Positions 1-7,456 of a stretch of 21,770 nt of DNA are shown here, piece after piece. The stretch's first letter is position 1. Every line of letters starts with the position of its first letter. The translations under genes were made by a program, and so were the position numbers. This DNA comes from a virus: positions 1-21,770 of the IMG/VR virus record IMGVR_UViG_3300032291_000566; one strand, written 5' to 3'. The notes below the pieces were generated by a model that did no database searches, was not told the DNA's origin, and saw only the letters and a list, made by a program, of their open reading frames with translations.

Positions 1-168
1 AGTGAAGAACACTTACAGAAACAATTAGAATATATACAAACCAAGTTATATGGAAATAAAACAGATAGCAGAGGGTTGGAAGAACAACCTAATCAGGAAA
101 GCAGAAGTAGAGGAGGTGGCAAAAACGAGGTTGGAGATTTGTCGAACCTGTCCACACAACTCGTCTAA
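1..168 (+). CDS. 3' end of an upstream gene (partial, hypothetical)
   Basis: The first reading frame is open from base 1 to a TAA at 166-168 and encodes the last 55 residues of a protein that starts before the window. The visible tail begins with a charged, coiled-coil-like stretch (SEEHLQKQLEYIQTKLYGN) and ends in a Gly/Ser/Asn-rich, probably disordered tail. It overlaps the next gene by 119 bases, which is long for this otherwise compact genome. Either this is a real C-terminus or the true stop lies elsewhere. I do not recognise a family. Confidence 0.45.
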   Translation, partial: SEEHLQKQLEYIQTKLYGNKTDSRGLEEQPNQESRSRGGGKNEVGDLSNLSTQLV

Positions 169-298
169 TGCTGCACTGAATGGGTACAAATCTCTTAAAC
201 CCTTTGTACATTGTACAGAATGTGGTTGTCAGTTAGATGCAAAGACACGTTGTCTATCTTGTAACTGCCCTAAAAACTTTTGGACTAAACATGTGTAA
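50..298 (+). CDS. Small zinc-ribbon-like protein
   Basis: An 82-residue protein of unknown function. A short N-terminal helical part (about residues 1-28) is followed by two Cys clusters, CRTCPHN near 31-37 and HCTECGC near 54-60, and a final C-x2-C-x-C-P stretch before the C-terminal FW. The spacing looks like one or two zinc-binding knuckles. Small proteins of this style occur just upstream of the terminase in crAss-like phages, which is consistent with the context here. A role in DNA or RNA binding is only inference. The start ATG has no Shine-Dalgarno motif. The N-terminal half overlaps the end of the upstream reading frame, but the organised Cys pattern argues that this frame is real. 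Confidence 0.75.
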   Translation: MEIKQIAEGWKNNLIRKAEVEEVAKTRLEICRTCPHNSSNAALNGYKSLKPFVHCTECGCQLDAKTRCLSCNCPKNFWTKHV

Positions 299-305
299 CA
301 TAAAA

Positions 306-473
306 ATGGTATCTATCAGAGAGGTAATGGATATTCTCCTAGAGTTGGAGAATGAATATGCCTGTGAATACATAGATATACGATTTAATACTAAGGATGG
401 CGTTTTAGAGGTACGTCCTACTTATTTTCCACCTAGAGACGAAGAGAAGAATATTAAAAATATTATAGCATGA
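306..473 (+). CDS. Small hypothetical protein
   Basis: A 55-residue acidic protein (MVSIREVMDILLELENEY at the N-terminus) with an apparent helix followed by a beta-like EYIDIRFN/GVLEVRPTYF segment. I do not recognise it. The frame is open further upstream, with ATGs at 237 and 291. The ATG at 306 is preferred because it lies 7 bases after the previous stop and has the A-rich upstream context (AACATAAAA) typical of Bacteroidetes starts, whereas 237 would overlap the previous gene heavily. It ends in TGA overlapping the next ATG (ATGA), indicating translational coupling. Confidence 0.6.
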   Translation: MVSIREVMDILLELENEYACEYIDIRFNTKDGVLEVRPTYFPPRDEEKNIKNIIA

Positions 474-664
474 CAGAGAGGGATATAATCTTAAGCCAAA
501 CTATCTTTCAGGTAGTAAACCAGTTAGGAGCTTTGATAGCAACTCCCGGCATTTCAGAGGAAGTAAAGGATGCAGCTAACGAGCAGATAAAAAAATTACT
601 TTCTCAACTAGACCCTGTGATTAGTAAGATGTCTCTTGCATCTTCAGGTATATTAACTAACTGA
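470..664 (+). CDS. Small helical hypothetical protein
   Basis: A 64-residue protein, apparently all alpha-helical (two helices around residues 3-25 and 30-50 split by an ATPGIS turn). No motif is recognised. It starts in a 4-base ATGA overlap with the previous gene and its TGA stop is followed one base later by the next gene's ATG, so it belongs to the same compact operon that runs into the terminase. Its position suggests a packaging or late-gene accessory role, but nothing in the sequence proves this. Confidence 0.65.
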   Translation: MTERDIILSQTIFQVVNQLGALIATPGISEEVKDAANEQIKKLLSQLDPVISKMSLASSGILTN

Positions 665-665
665 T

Positions 666-926
666 ATGAATCATTTTAAGGAGATACTAACCGCACTAAA
701 GAGATTAAAGAGTAAGTACCCTACCTTCCAGTTGGGTAGACACATTGATACAGCTACATCAGATTATGGTAACATATGGTCTCTGACAGACAAAGAGATG
801 CTCCACGCTCTAGAGAAGTACGAAGCAGAATTAGAATTGAATGGAGAGACGGGTGACTACGATGTATTTGTAGATGACGTAGTAAAAGATGCAGATAACT
901 TAAATATGGACGATGGCGAAGAGTAA
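666..926 (+). CDS. Small acidic hypothetical protein
   Basis: An 86-residue protein. The N-terminal third is basic and helical (EILTALKRLKSKYP). The middle carries LGRHIDTATSDYGNIWSLTDKEMLHALEKYEAEL split over a predicted helix-turn-helix-like pair. The C-terminus is strongly acidic (VDDVVKDADNLNMDDGEE). The pattern is compatible with a conserved helical family of crAss-like phages, but I cannot name a function. It overlaps the next gene by 14 bases. Confidence 0.7.
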   Translation: MNHFKEILTALKRLKSKYPTFQLGRHIDTATSDYGNIWSLTDKEMLHALEKYEAELELNGETGDYDVFVDDVVKDADNLNMDDGEE

Positions 927-1233
927 AACATTTGTGGATGTCGAACTAGATTGGGCAGAAAAACAACTAAAAGAATGGAAGGAGTATGTGGATAAACATC
1001 CACTAGCTACCTTAACAGACAGGGTAGAACATAAACAAACTGCTAATGGTGGAGTTATACCTATGGTTGTTGCTTCTATAGAACAACAAGGTAAGTTTAT
1101 TCAGGAAACAATGAAGAACTACCTCTCTTTACTTAGAGAAGTAGATGCAATGAGAGAGAAGGAACAAGCTAAACAGGAAGCAAAGGGTCAAGCTACCATC
1201 CCAGCTAGAATGCAGAATAAGAATGATAACTAA
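913..1233 (+). CDS. Pre-terminase helical protein; candidate small terminase subunit
   Basis: A 106-residue, mostly helical protein. Visible elements are WAEKQLKEWKEYVDKHP (about 14-30), a DR motif near 37, a central IEQQGKFIQETMKNYLSLLREVD helix region (about 57-79), and a charged tail (MREKEQAKQEAKG). It sits directly upstream of and overlaps the large terminase by 11 bases. A small helical protein at this position is where many tailed phages encode the DNA-recognition (small) terminase subunit, so that is the working hypothesis. No helix-turn-helix is obvious, and crAss-like small terminases are poorly defined, so this rests on position and fold type only. The start is the ATG inside the previous gene's final codons. 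Confidence 0.7.
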   Translation: MAKSKTFVDVELDWAEKQLKEWKEYVDKHPLATLTDRVEHKQTANGGVIPMVVASIEQQGKFIQETMKNYLSLLREVDAMREKEQAKQEAKGQATIPARMQNKNDN

Positions 1234-3259
1234 AACTACAGAATTTTTCCGTAACATAAAAAACCTTCCCCCAGAGGGGACACGGGAATTTTATGACCTA
1301 ATAAAATGGGAAGAGGAAAAATGTCTAGGTGGTGTAACAATAAATGGAGTAAACATTCCACCTTGGTTGTACTTTCACTTAAACCATTGGTGGATACGTA
1401 TAGATAAGAAGGATAACTTCGGAAACGTAGTAAGGGTTCCCTCTCTACCCTTCCTAAGAGATAATGAATGGATAAGAGGAACTCTCCTTGACCAATGTAG
1501 GAGAGAGATGAAGGGTTACATGGAGATTGGGTTACGTCAGGGTGGTAAATCAGAATTTGAAGCTTCTGTTACTGGATGTAATGCACTTCTCTTTAAGGAT
1601 ACCCAAAATGTTATTGTTGGTGGTAATGACCCTGACTTAACTCTACTGAAAGATAAGGTAGACTTTGGGATGAAGAATATGTGGAAGGGATTGTATATCC
1701 CTAGGATAGATAAGAACTGGGCCAAATCAATGGTCAAGTTAGGGTATAAGAAGAAAGATGGTGATGATGATGTGTGGAGTTACTTAATCATTCGTAACGC
1801 AGATGATGGTAACAATACTGAAACAGCAGCAGGTACTACAGCCAAAACATATGTGATGGACGAGGTTGGTAAGTATTTGTTTGGTCAGGTTTTTGAGGCA
1901 GCAAAACCAGCCTTCTTATCTGAATTTGGATGGAGAACTATTCCTATTCTAGTAGGTACAGGTGGTTCTTTTGATAATGGAGCAGATGCTGATCGTTTCT
2001 TTCACTCACCAGATGCTAACAACTTTTTAGGTGTAGTAGACCCTAAGACAAGTAAGAAGACCTGTATCTTTATGAGTGGCTTGTATAGACAAGACTGTAA
2101 AGATGAGTGGACACTATCTGACTTCTTAAAGAAAGAAGGGGTTATAGATACTAACAAATCCTACCCAAAGTTAGATAAAATACCTATTAAGGTATCTAAC
2201 AAGGAAAAAGCTCTAGAAAAGATTTTAGAGGAAAGAGAGAAAAAGTCAAAAGACCCTGATAAACAGGAATACTTAAAGACAATCATGTACCATCCTCTCA
2301 CTGTAGAGGAATGCTTCATGACTAGTCGAGCTAACATTTTCAATTCTGCTGCTGCCAAAGCACAGAAAGCCCGTCTGTTAGGAACAGGCAGAACAGGTAG
2401 TTTGGTTAAGTTGTATCATGATGGAGAGAGAATAACCCATGAGTTTACAGACAAACTACCTATAACCAACTACCCAATGGCAGCAGGAGAAAATAAAGAT
2501 GCTCCTGTTATTATATATGAGTTCCCCATACAGAATCCTCCTTACGGATTGTATGTAGCAGGAGTTGACCCGTATCGCCAAGGTAAAGCAGCCTACTCAG
2601 ATTCACTAGGAGTAGTCTACATCTATAAAAGGATGCATGAAATAAATAGTGAGAAATATCAGGATATGTTTGTTGCTTCTTATGCAGCTCGTCCAGATAG
2701 TCAAGAAGATTGGAATGAACAGGCTCGTTTGTTATGTAAGTACTATAACGCAAGGATTCTTTGTGAAAATGATGAGTTGTCCTTTATTAATTACATGATA
2801 GGTAAGGGAGACGCCAATTTATTAGAGAAGCAACCTGATTGGTTAAAGGAAATTGTTCCTCACACTACTCAGAACAGGGATTTTGGTATATCTAGGTCAG
2901 CGGAAAAGATACGTACATTCTTACACTCTTGCTTAAAGAAGTATACAGAGGAAGTTATTAGTAAGGAAGTAGACGAGAACGGAACTGTTATAAAGGAAGA
3001 GATTGGTATAAAGAGAATATTGGATTTGTTACTACTAGAGGAGATGATACACTTTAATGATGAGGGTAACTTTGATAGAATAGTAGCTGCTGAATTGGCT
3101 ATAGCTCAAGCCTTAAAAATGGATCCAATTATAGGTAAAATACAGGAAAGTAGAGACTCTCGTTACCAAAATTTAGGTAATAGAGCTAAAGCTAAAAATA
3201 AAAGTAAAATGTTTGTTGGTAATACTACTGCAAGCAGAAAAAATAAATTATTTGTATAA
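1223..3259 (+). CDS. terL: Terminase large subunit (ATPase-nuclease)
   Basis: The DNA-packaging motor: it hydrolyses ATP to thread DNA through the portal and cuts the concatemer. The 678-residue length suits a crAss-like TerL. The ATPase domain shows Walker A GLRQGGKS at 103-110, Walker B TYVMDE at 209-214 (acidic pair D213/E214), and a coupling-motif candidate VGTGG at 244-248. The RNase H-like nuclease domain has GVDPYRQG with D449 as first metal ligand, an acidic ENDE cluster at 515-518, and D618 in NFDRIVAAELA as third acid. A basic tail (about 654-678) is Lys/Asn rich. It starts inside the end of the preceding gene and its TAA overlaps the portal ATG (TAATG), so the two are translationally coupled. 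Confidence 0.96.
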   Translation: MITKTTEFFRNIKNLPPEGTREFYDLIKWEEEKCLGGVTINGVNIPPWLYFHLNHWWIRIDKKDNFGNVVRVPSLPFLRDNEWIRGTLLDQCRREMKGYMEIGLRQGGKSEFEASVTGCNALLFKDTQNVIVGGNDPDLTLLKDKVDFGMKNMWKGLYIPRIDKNWAKSMVKLGYKKKDGDDDVWSYLIIRNADDGNNTETAAGTTAKTYVMDEVGKYLFGQVFEAAKPAFLSEFGWRTIPILVGTGGSFDNGADADRFFHSPDANNFLGVVDPKTSKKTCIFMSGLYRQDCKDEWTLSDFLKKEGVIDTNKSYPKLDKIPIKVSNKEKALEKILEEREKKSKDPDKQEYLKTIMYHPLTVEECFMTSRANIFNSAAAKAQKARLLGTGRTGSLVKLYHDGERITHEFTDKLPITNYPMAAGENKDAPVIIYEFPIQNPPYGLYVAGVDPYRQGKAAYSDSLGVVYIYKRMHEINSEKYQDMFVASYAARPDSQEDWNEQARLLCKYYNARILCENDELSFINYMIGKGDANLLEKQPDWLKEIVPHTTQNRDFGISRSAEKIRTFLHSCLKKYTEEVISKEVDENGTVIKEEIGIKRILDLLLLEEMIHFNDEGNFDRIVAAELAIAQALKMDPIIGKIQESRDSRYQNLGNRAKAKNKSKMFVGNTTASRKNKLFV

Positions 3260-5868
3260 TGGCAATCATTAGATATACAGAAGACGCAACGATAAGGTAT
3301 GCTTACTTAAACATATTCCCTGACCAGTTTAAGACAGATAAAGAGAAGCAGCAGGAAGGTTGGATAAAGAATACTATGGATTACTTTGCTAACAAAGCTT
3401 ATGCAGAGTATGTAAAGAATAGGGAAACATTCGTAAAGAATTACGATCTAGTAAAAGGCATTCTTCGTCCAGAAGACTTCTATCAAGTACCTGAAGTACG
3501 ATCCTTTATAGATACTATAGTAGGAGATATGGAGTTGCCAAAGTACGTTAAGAACTACTCTATCCTAACTCCCCCATTAAATACTATGGTAGGTGAGTTA
3601 ATTAATAGGCCAGATAAATACATGGCTAAGGCTTTTGATGATGATAGCCAATCTGAAGAACTGCAAGCAAAGACAGCTATTCTACACGAATTTATAATGA
3701 ATAGTGCTAGACAAAAAGTAATGGCTCAGTTAGCTGAGAGTGGTGAGATGGGAGACGTTACTCAAGAACAGGTAGATGAACAAGCTTGGGAATCTGTTAA
3801 GGATAAGTTAGAGTCCTTTACAACTACAGCAGAGAGTTGGGCTAACCATATTCTGGAAGCCATGAAGGTAGACTTTAACATGAAAGAAAAGAGTGAGGAT
3901 GCCTTCAGAGATTTAAACATATCCTCTAGAGAGTTTTTCCACATCTTTGAGGATAACTCTCGTTTAGGTTTTAATGTAGAGGTAGCCAATCCTAAGAATG
4001 TGTGGTATTTAACTACACCAGATAGGAAGTATACTTCTGATAATGCAGGTAGAGGTCAAGGTGCATATGCTGGTGGTACTGTTGAGGTCATGGAGATAAG
4101 TGAGATTATTGAGAAGTGTATAGACCTGACAAAAGAAGAGATTGACCATTTACGTTCCTCACTTCAAGACTATGGATTGATAAATGTAAGGGAATCAAAC
4201 CTTACCAATCCTAATGCTCCTACTGGTAACGACAGTGTAATGTATGATACCTATGACCCACTAGTTCTACAAACTAGAATGATGATTGAGTCAGAGATGA
4301 AGGAGAATAATGATGGGTTAAAGGATTTTCTTGGACTAACCTCTAACGTATCATCTTTTGGTTATAAGTACGTAGTTATTAGAGCTTACTGGTTAAGTAA
4401 GAAGAAGATAGGTAAGGTAACCTATATAGATGAAGTAGGTAACATGCAGTCTACTATCGTAGATGAGAATTACTCTAACAAAGATATTCCTACTCAGGTA
4501 GGTAGTGTAGAGTGGGGTTGGGTAAACCAATGGTATCAGGGAACTAAGATAGGCCCAGATATCTATCATGTAAAACCATTCAAACTACTGAACTACAATC
4601 CTCTTATAGGACAGGTATTTGAGATTAAAAATACAGAATCTCGTTCTCTTATAGATATGTTAAAGCCTTATCAGGTACTCTATAATATCTGTATGAACCA
4701 AATGTATACTTTACTAGAAAAGGAAATAGGTAATGTAGGCGTAGTATCTATACGAAGAGTGCCCCGTGTAAAGGATGGTGATGGTCAAGATGATATTGAT
4801 ACTTGGGAAATGGAAGCTAGGGAGAGAGGTATATTGTTTGACGATGATAGCCCTGAAAATACTAAATCTCCCGTATCTAACCAGTCTGTAGCTAAGAATC
4901 TAGATTTGACCCGTACAAATGAAATACAGAATAGGTACAACTTAGCTGTGCAGTTAAAGAATGAGGCTTGGGAATTAGTAGGTTTAAATAGGCAGAGGCT
5001 GGGGGGTATACAGGCATCTGAGACAGCCACTGCTACAAATACTGCTCTTAATCAGTCCTACGCACAGACTGAACCCATATTTGCTGCACACGAATATGTT
5101 ATGAATCAAGTTTTTCAGGCTATACTAGATGCAGCTCAATATACAGAAGCTCAAAAGCCTGAAAGTACAGTATCCTACATTAATGCAGAGGGTAAAGCTG
5201 GATTTGTTAAGGTAGCTGGTACAGATATCAAGTTAAGAGACTATAAGGTATTCATGACTAGTAGGGCTAAAGATGTCAGGGAAAGGGATCAACTTAAGGA
5301 GTTGGCTCAACCTCTCTTACAAAATGGTGGCTCGTTCTCTGATGTTATAGAATTGTATTCCAACAATTCTATAAGGGAAATGAAGAACGTATTTAACAAG
5401 TTGCGTAAAAAACAGGAAGAGTTCCAACAACAAGAACAAGCCCTGAAGGATAAACAACTTGACCAACAGCAAAATCAGTTTGAGGCTGACTTGGCTGCTC
5501 GTTCAGAGAAGGAAAGAAGAGATGAGGCAAGGGAGGATATGAATAAGGAACTTGACAGGTTAAATAAAAAAGAAGTAGCCCTTATTATGGCATTATCTAG
5601 GAACGAGAGTGCTACTGCTGATAATGATGGTAGTGGTGTAGCTGATGCACTAGAAATAACTTCTCAAGTAGCTGACAGAGAGGAAGCTCGTTCAAAAATG
5701 ATGGTAGAGTTAAGTAAGGTACAAGCTGATATATTGAAGCACAATCAAGAAATGGCTTCTAAAGCTGAAGATAGGAAGGTTACTAGAGAGAATATGAAGA
5801 ATGACCTTCAGGTAGAGAAGATAAAATTGAAGAATAAACCCAAACCTGCTGCTAAATCTAAAAAATAA
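3259..5868 (+). CDS. Portal protein
   Basis: The 869-residue protein that would form the dodecameric ring at the capsid vertex through which TerL packages DNA. Assignment rests on its place directly after terL and on crAss-portal-type sequence: an N-terminal VKNYDLVKGIL segment (about 61-71), a LPKYVKNYSILTPPLNTMVGELINRP region split across about 94-118, and a long alpha/beta core with a WGWVNQWYQGTKIG strand. Residues about 715-775 form a Gln/Glu/Lys-rich coiled coil, followed by another charged helix and a Lys/Pro-rich tail (about 845-869). Such a long C-terminal extension could reach into the capsid as a barrel or contact scaffold or cargo; this is inference. Start overlaps the TerL stop by one base. 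Confidence 0.92.
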   Translation: MAIIRYTEDATIRYAYLNIFPDQFKTDKEKQQEGWIKNTMDYFANKAYAEYVKNRETFVKNYDLVKGILRPEDFYQVPEVRSFIDTIVGDMELPKYVKNYSILTPPLNTMVGELINRPDKYMAKAFDDDSQSEELQAKTAILHEFIMNSARQKVMAQLAESGEMGDVTQEQVDEQAWESVKDKLESFTTTAESWANHILEAMKVDFNMKEKSEDAFRDLNISSREFFHIFEDNSRLGFNVEVANPKNVWYLTTPDRKYTSDNAGRGQGAYAGGTVEVMEISEIIEKCIDLTKEEIDHLRSSLQDYGLINVRESNLTNPNAPTGNDSVMYDTYDPLVLQTRMMIESEMKENNDGLKDFLGLTSNVSSFGYKYVVIRAYWLSKKKIGKVTYIDEVGNMQSTIVDENYSNKDIPTQVGSVEWGWVNQWYQGTKIGPDIYHVKPFKLLNYNPLIGQVFEIKNTESRSLIDMLKPYQVLYNICMNQMYTLLEKEIGNVGVVSIRRVPRVKDGDGQDDIDTWEMEARERGILFDDDSPENTKSPVSNQSVAKNLDLTRTNEIQNRYNLAVQLKNEAWELVGLNRQRLGGIQASETATATNTALNQSYAQTEPIFAAHEYVMNQVFQAILDAAQYTEAQKPESTVSYINAEGKAGFVKVAGTDIKLRDYKVFMTSRAKDVRERDQLKELAQPLLQNGGSFSDVIELYSNNSIREMKNVFNKLRKKQEEFQQQEQALKDKQLDQQQNQFEADLAARSEKERRDEAREDMNKELDRLNKKEVALIMALSRNESATADNDGSGVADALEITSQVADREEARSKMMVELSKVQADILKHNQEMASKAEDRKVTRENMKNDLQVEKIKLKNKPKPAAKSKK

Positions 5869-5873
5869 ATAGT

Positions 5874-6131
5874 ATGGCTGTAGATAACAAAAACGCTTTA
5901 GTACTTAAGAAGGTTAAGTTTATGGTAGATTCTATAGTCTACATAATTACTGACCCGAAACAAAGAAGGTGTCAAGTTATTAGTATAGAGATGACTCCTA
6001 ATGGATATCTTTACCACGTAAAGTGGGGTATAAATGATACTTATGTATTTTATGATTCTGAATTATCTGACGTTAGGGACGAAGCTTTTCTTGCACAAAG
6101 CAAACTAGAGGGTGATTATTCAGAAGAGTAA
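5874..6131 (+). CDS. Small beta-rich protein after portal
   Basis: An 85-residue protein with alternating beta-like segments: KVKFMVDSIVYIITDPKQ, RRCQVISIEMTPNG, YLYHVKWGINDTYVFYDSEL. The pattern resembles a small SH3-like or KOW-like barrel, but no family is certain. It begins five bases after the portal stop with an A-rich leader and is followed by a hairpin at 6140-6171, so it is the last gene of the terminase-portal unit. The location implies a head-assembly or connector accessory role. This is not shown by sequence. Confidence 0.75.
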   Translation: MAVDNKNALVLKKVKFMVDSIVYIITDPKQRRCQVISIEMTPNGYLYHVKWGINDTYVFYDSELSDVRDEAFLAQSKLEGDYSEE

Positions 6132-6139
6132 GAAATATT

Positions 6140-6174
6140 AATGCCATATTATGCAAATATATTATGGCATTTTA
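6140..6174 (+). terminator. Hairpin terminator candidate after the terminase-portal unit
   Basis: A perfect 9-bp inverted repeat, AATGCCATA at 6140-6148 and TATGGCATT at 6163-6171, encloses a 14-base loop, and the right arm runs into TTTT. It begins nine bases after the preceding stop. The stem is AT-rich and the T-run short, so termination may be weak or bidirectional. Confidence 0.5.
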
Positions 6175-6184
6175 AACAAAATTT

Positions 6185-6216
6185 GTTGTACAAAATAGTT
6201 AACATATCTATTTTTG
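6185..6216 (+). promoter_or_regulatory. Bacteroidetes-type promoter candidate
   Basis: GTTG at 6185-6188 is followed by 20 bases and then TATTTTTG at 6209-6216, which matches the Bacteroides -7 element TAnnTTTG exactly. The spacing agrees with the known -33/-7 arrangement (TTTG, then about 20 bases). Transcription would start near 6222, giving a leader of about 20 bases before the ATG at 6243. It lies just downstream of the hairpin at 6140-6171, as expected for a new transcription unit. Confidence 0.5.
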
Positions 6217-6242
6217 ATTAATAAACCAGTAAAAAACTAAAT

Positions 6243-7436
6243 ATGGCAGACTTTAATACTCAAGAGGGTTCACTCAACTTTAATATAGTTGACACAGTTA
6301 ACAGTCCCGGACAGGAACTTATAGATTCTTTTTTGGATGATATTGTAACTCCAGCGGGAGAAGTGAAAGGAATAGACGAAAAGGATACTCCTACCCCTGC
6401 ACCTGTTAAAAAAGTTGAGAAGAAAGTAGAAAAGGAAGAAGAAAAAGAGGAAGAAGTTCCTTTTGATTTGTCCGATATCAAAGAAGAGGGAGACGAAGAT
6501 GATGTAGATGAGAAGGATAACGAAGAAGATAATGAGGAAAAACAAGATAACGAAGAAGATAATCCTTTTATAACTTTTAGTCAAGAACTCTTTAACTTAA
6601 ATGCTTTTATTAAAGACGAAGATGAAGAAGTTACCTTACCTAAAACAGGTCAGGAATTTCTTAACCTAATGAATGAGCAGCTAGGTAAGAGGTCAGAGAT
6701 TATGATTCAAAACTATCTTAATAGGTTTGGAGAGGATTACCAAGAAGCTTTTGACGCTATTTTCGTTAATGGTGTTAATCCAAAGGATTACTACCAAACA
6801 TATAATGAAATAGAATCATTTACTAATCTAGACCTAGACCAAGAGGGTAATCAAGAGTTGGTTATCCGTAAGAAACTGAAGGATTTAGAGTATGAGGATG
6901 ATGAAATTCAAAAAGAAGTATCTAAATTAAAAGAATACGGAGATTTGAAGGAAGCTGCTGAGAAGTACCACAAAGTACTTGTCAAGCAAGAATCTAAAAA
7001 ATTATCTGAAAAAGTAGAAGCTGCCAAACAAAAACAAGAAAGTGAGAAGCAAAGAAAAGCTCAACTTACTTCTACCGTAACTAAAGTTCTTCAAGATAAA
7101 TTAAAAACTAAAGATTTCGATGGGATTCCCGTTAATCCAGAACTGGCAAAAGAAGTATATGATATGCTAGTTGTGGAGAAATGGAAAACTTCAACAGGTG
7201 AACCTCTGACTGATTTTGATGTAGAGATAATGAATCTCAAACGTCCAGAGAATCACGAAACGAAGGTAAAGTACGCTTTACTTCTGAAACTGTTAAAGAA
7301 TGACCCAACACTTGCTACTATCAAGAAAGCAGGTGTAACTAAGGAAACAAATGAATTATTCAGCTCCGTAGTTAAGAATAAACCGAAGTCAACTTTAGCT
7401 AAGAAAACTAGTGGCTCACCTTTTAACAGATTGTAA
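6243..7436 (+). CDS. Acidic scaffold-like protein before the capsid gene
   Basis: A 397-residue highly charged protein. Residues about 56-108 are a Glu/Asp/Lys low-complexity stretch; a compact region follows (SQELFNLNAFIKDEDEE, GQEFLNLMNEQLGKR near 136-150); residues about 240-295 are a Lys/Gln/Glu coiled coil; the last 25 residues are basic (KPKSTLAKK) and end in SPFNRL. An acidic, coiled-coil protein with a basic C-terminus directly upstream of the major capsid gene is the usual profile of a capsid scaffolding protein, whose basic end docks onto the shell. No protease motif was seen. Function is therefore inference from position and composition. A start in the AACTAAATATGG context is shared with the gene at 9152. 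Confidence 0.85.
   Translation: MADFNTQEGSLNFNIVDTVNSPGQELIDSFLDDIVTPAGEVKGIDEKDTPTPAPVKKVEKKVEKEEEKEEEVPFDLSDIKEEGDEDDVDEKDNEEDNEEKQDNEEDNPFITFSQELFNLNAFIKDEDEEVTLPKTGQEFLNLMNEQLGKRSEIMIQNYLNRFGEDYQEAFDAIFVNGVNPKDYYQTYNEIESFTNLDLDQEGNQELVIRKKLKDLEYEDDEIQKEVSKLKEYGDLKEAAEKYHKVLVKQESKKLSEKVEAAKQKQESEKQRKAQLTSTVTKVLQDKLKTKDFDGIPVNPELAKEVYDMLVVEKWKTSTGEPLTDFDVEIMNLKRPENHETKVKYALLLKLLKNDPTLATIKKAGVTKETNELFSSVVKNKPKSTLAKKTSGSPFNRL
6516..6563 (+). repeat. 18-bp direct repeat inside the acidic region
   Basis: GATAACGAAGAAGATAAT occurs at 6516-6533 and again at 6546-6563, a period of 30 bases (10 codons). It encodes DNEEDN twice. A unit in whole codons could expand or contract by slippage without breaking the reading frame. 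Confidence 0.85.
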
Positions 7437-7456
7437 ATATTAAATTTTAAAAAACA

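Noticed and set aside
237-305. Longer N-terminus for the gene at 306-473
   Set aside because: It would overlap the Cys-rich part of the preceding gene; the A-rich context at 306 is better.
6270-6584. Minus-strand frame encoding a very hydrophobic, membrane-like peptide
   Set aside because: The Phe/Ile/Leu richness is simply the reverse complement of the Glu/Asp/Lys codons of the acidic region of the scaffold-like gene.
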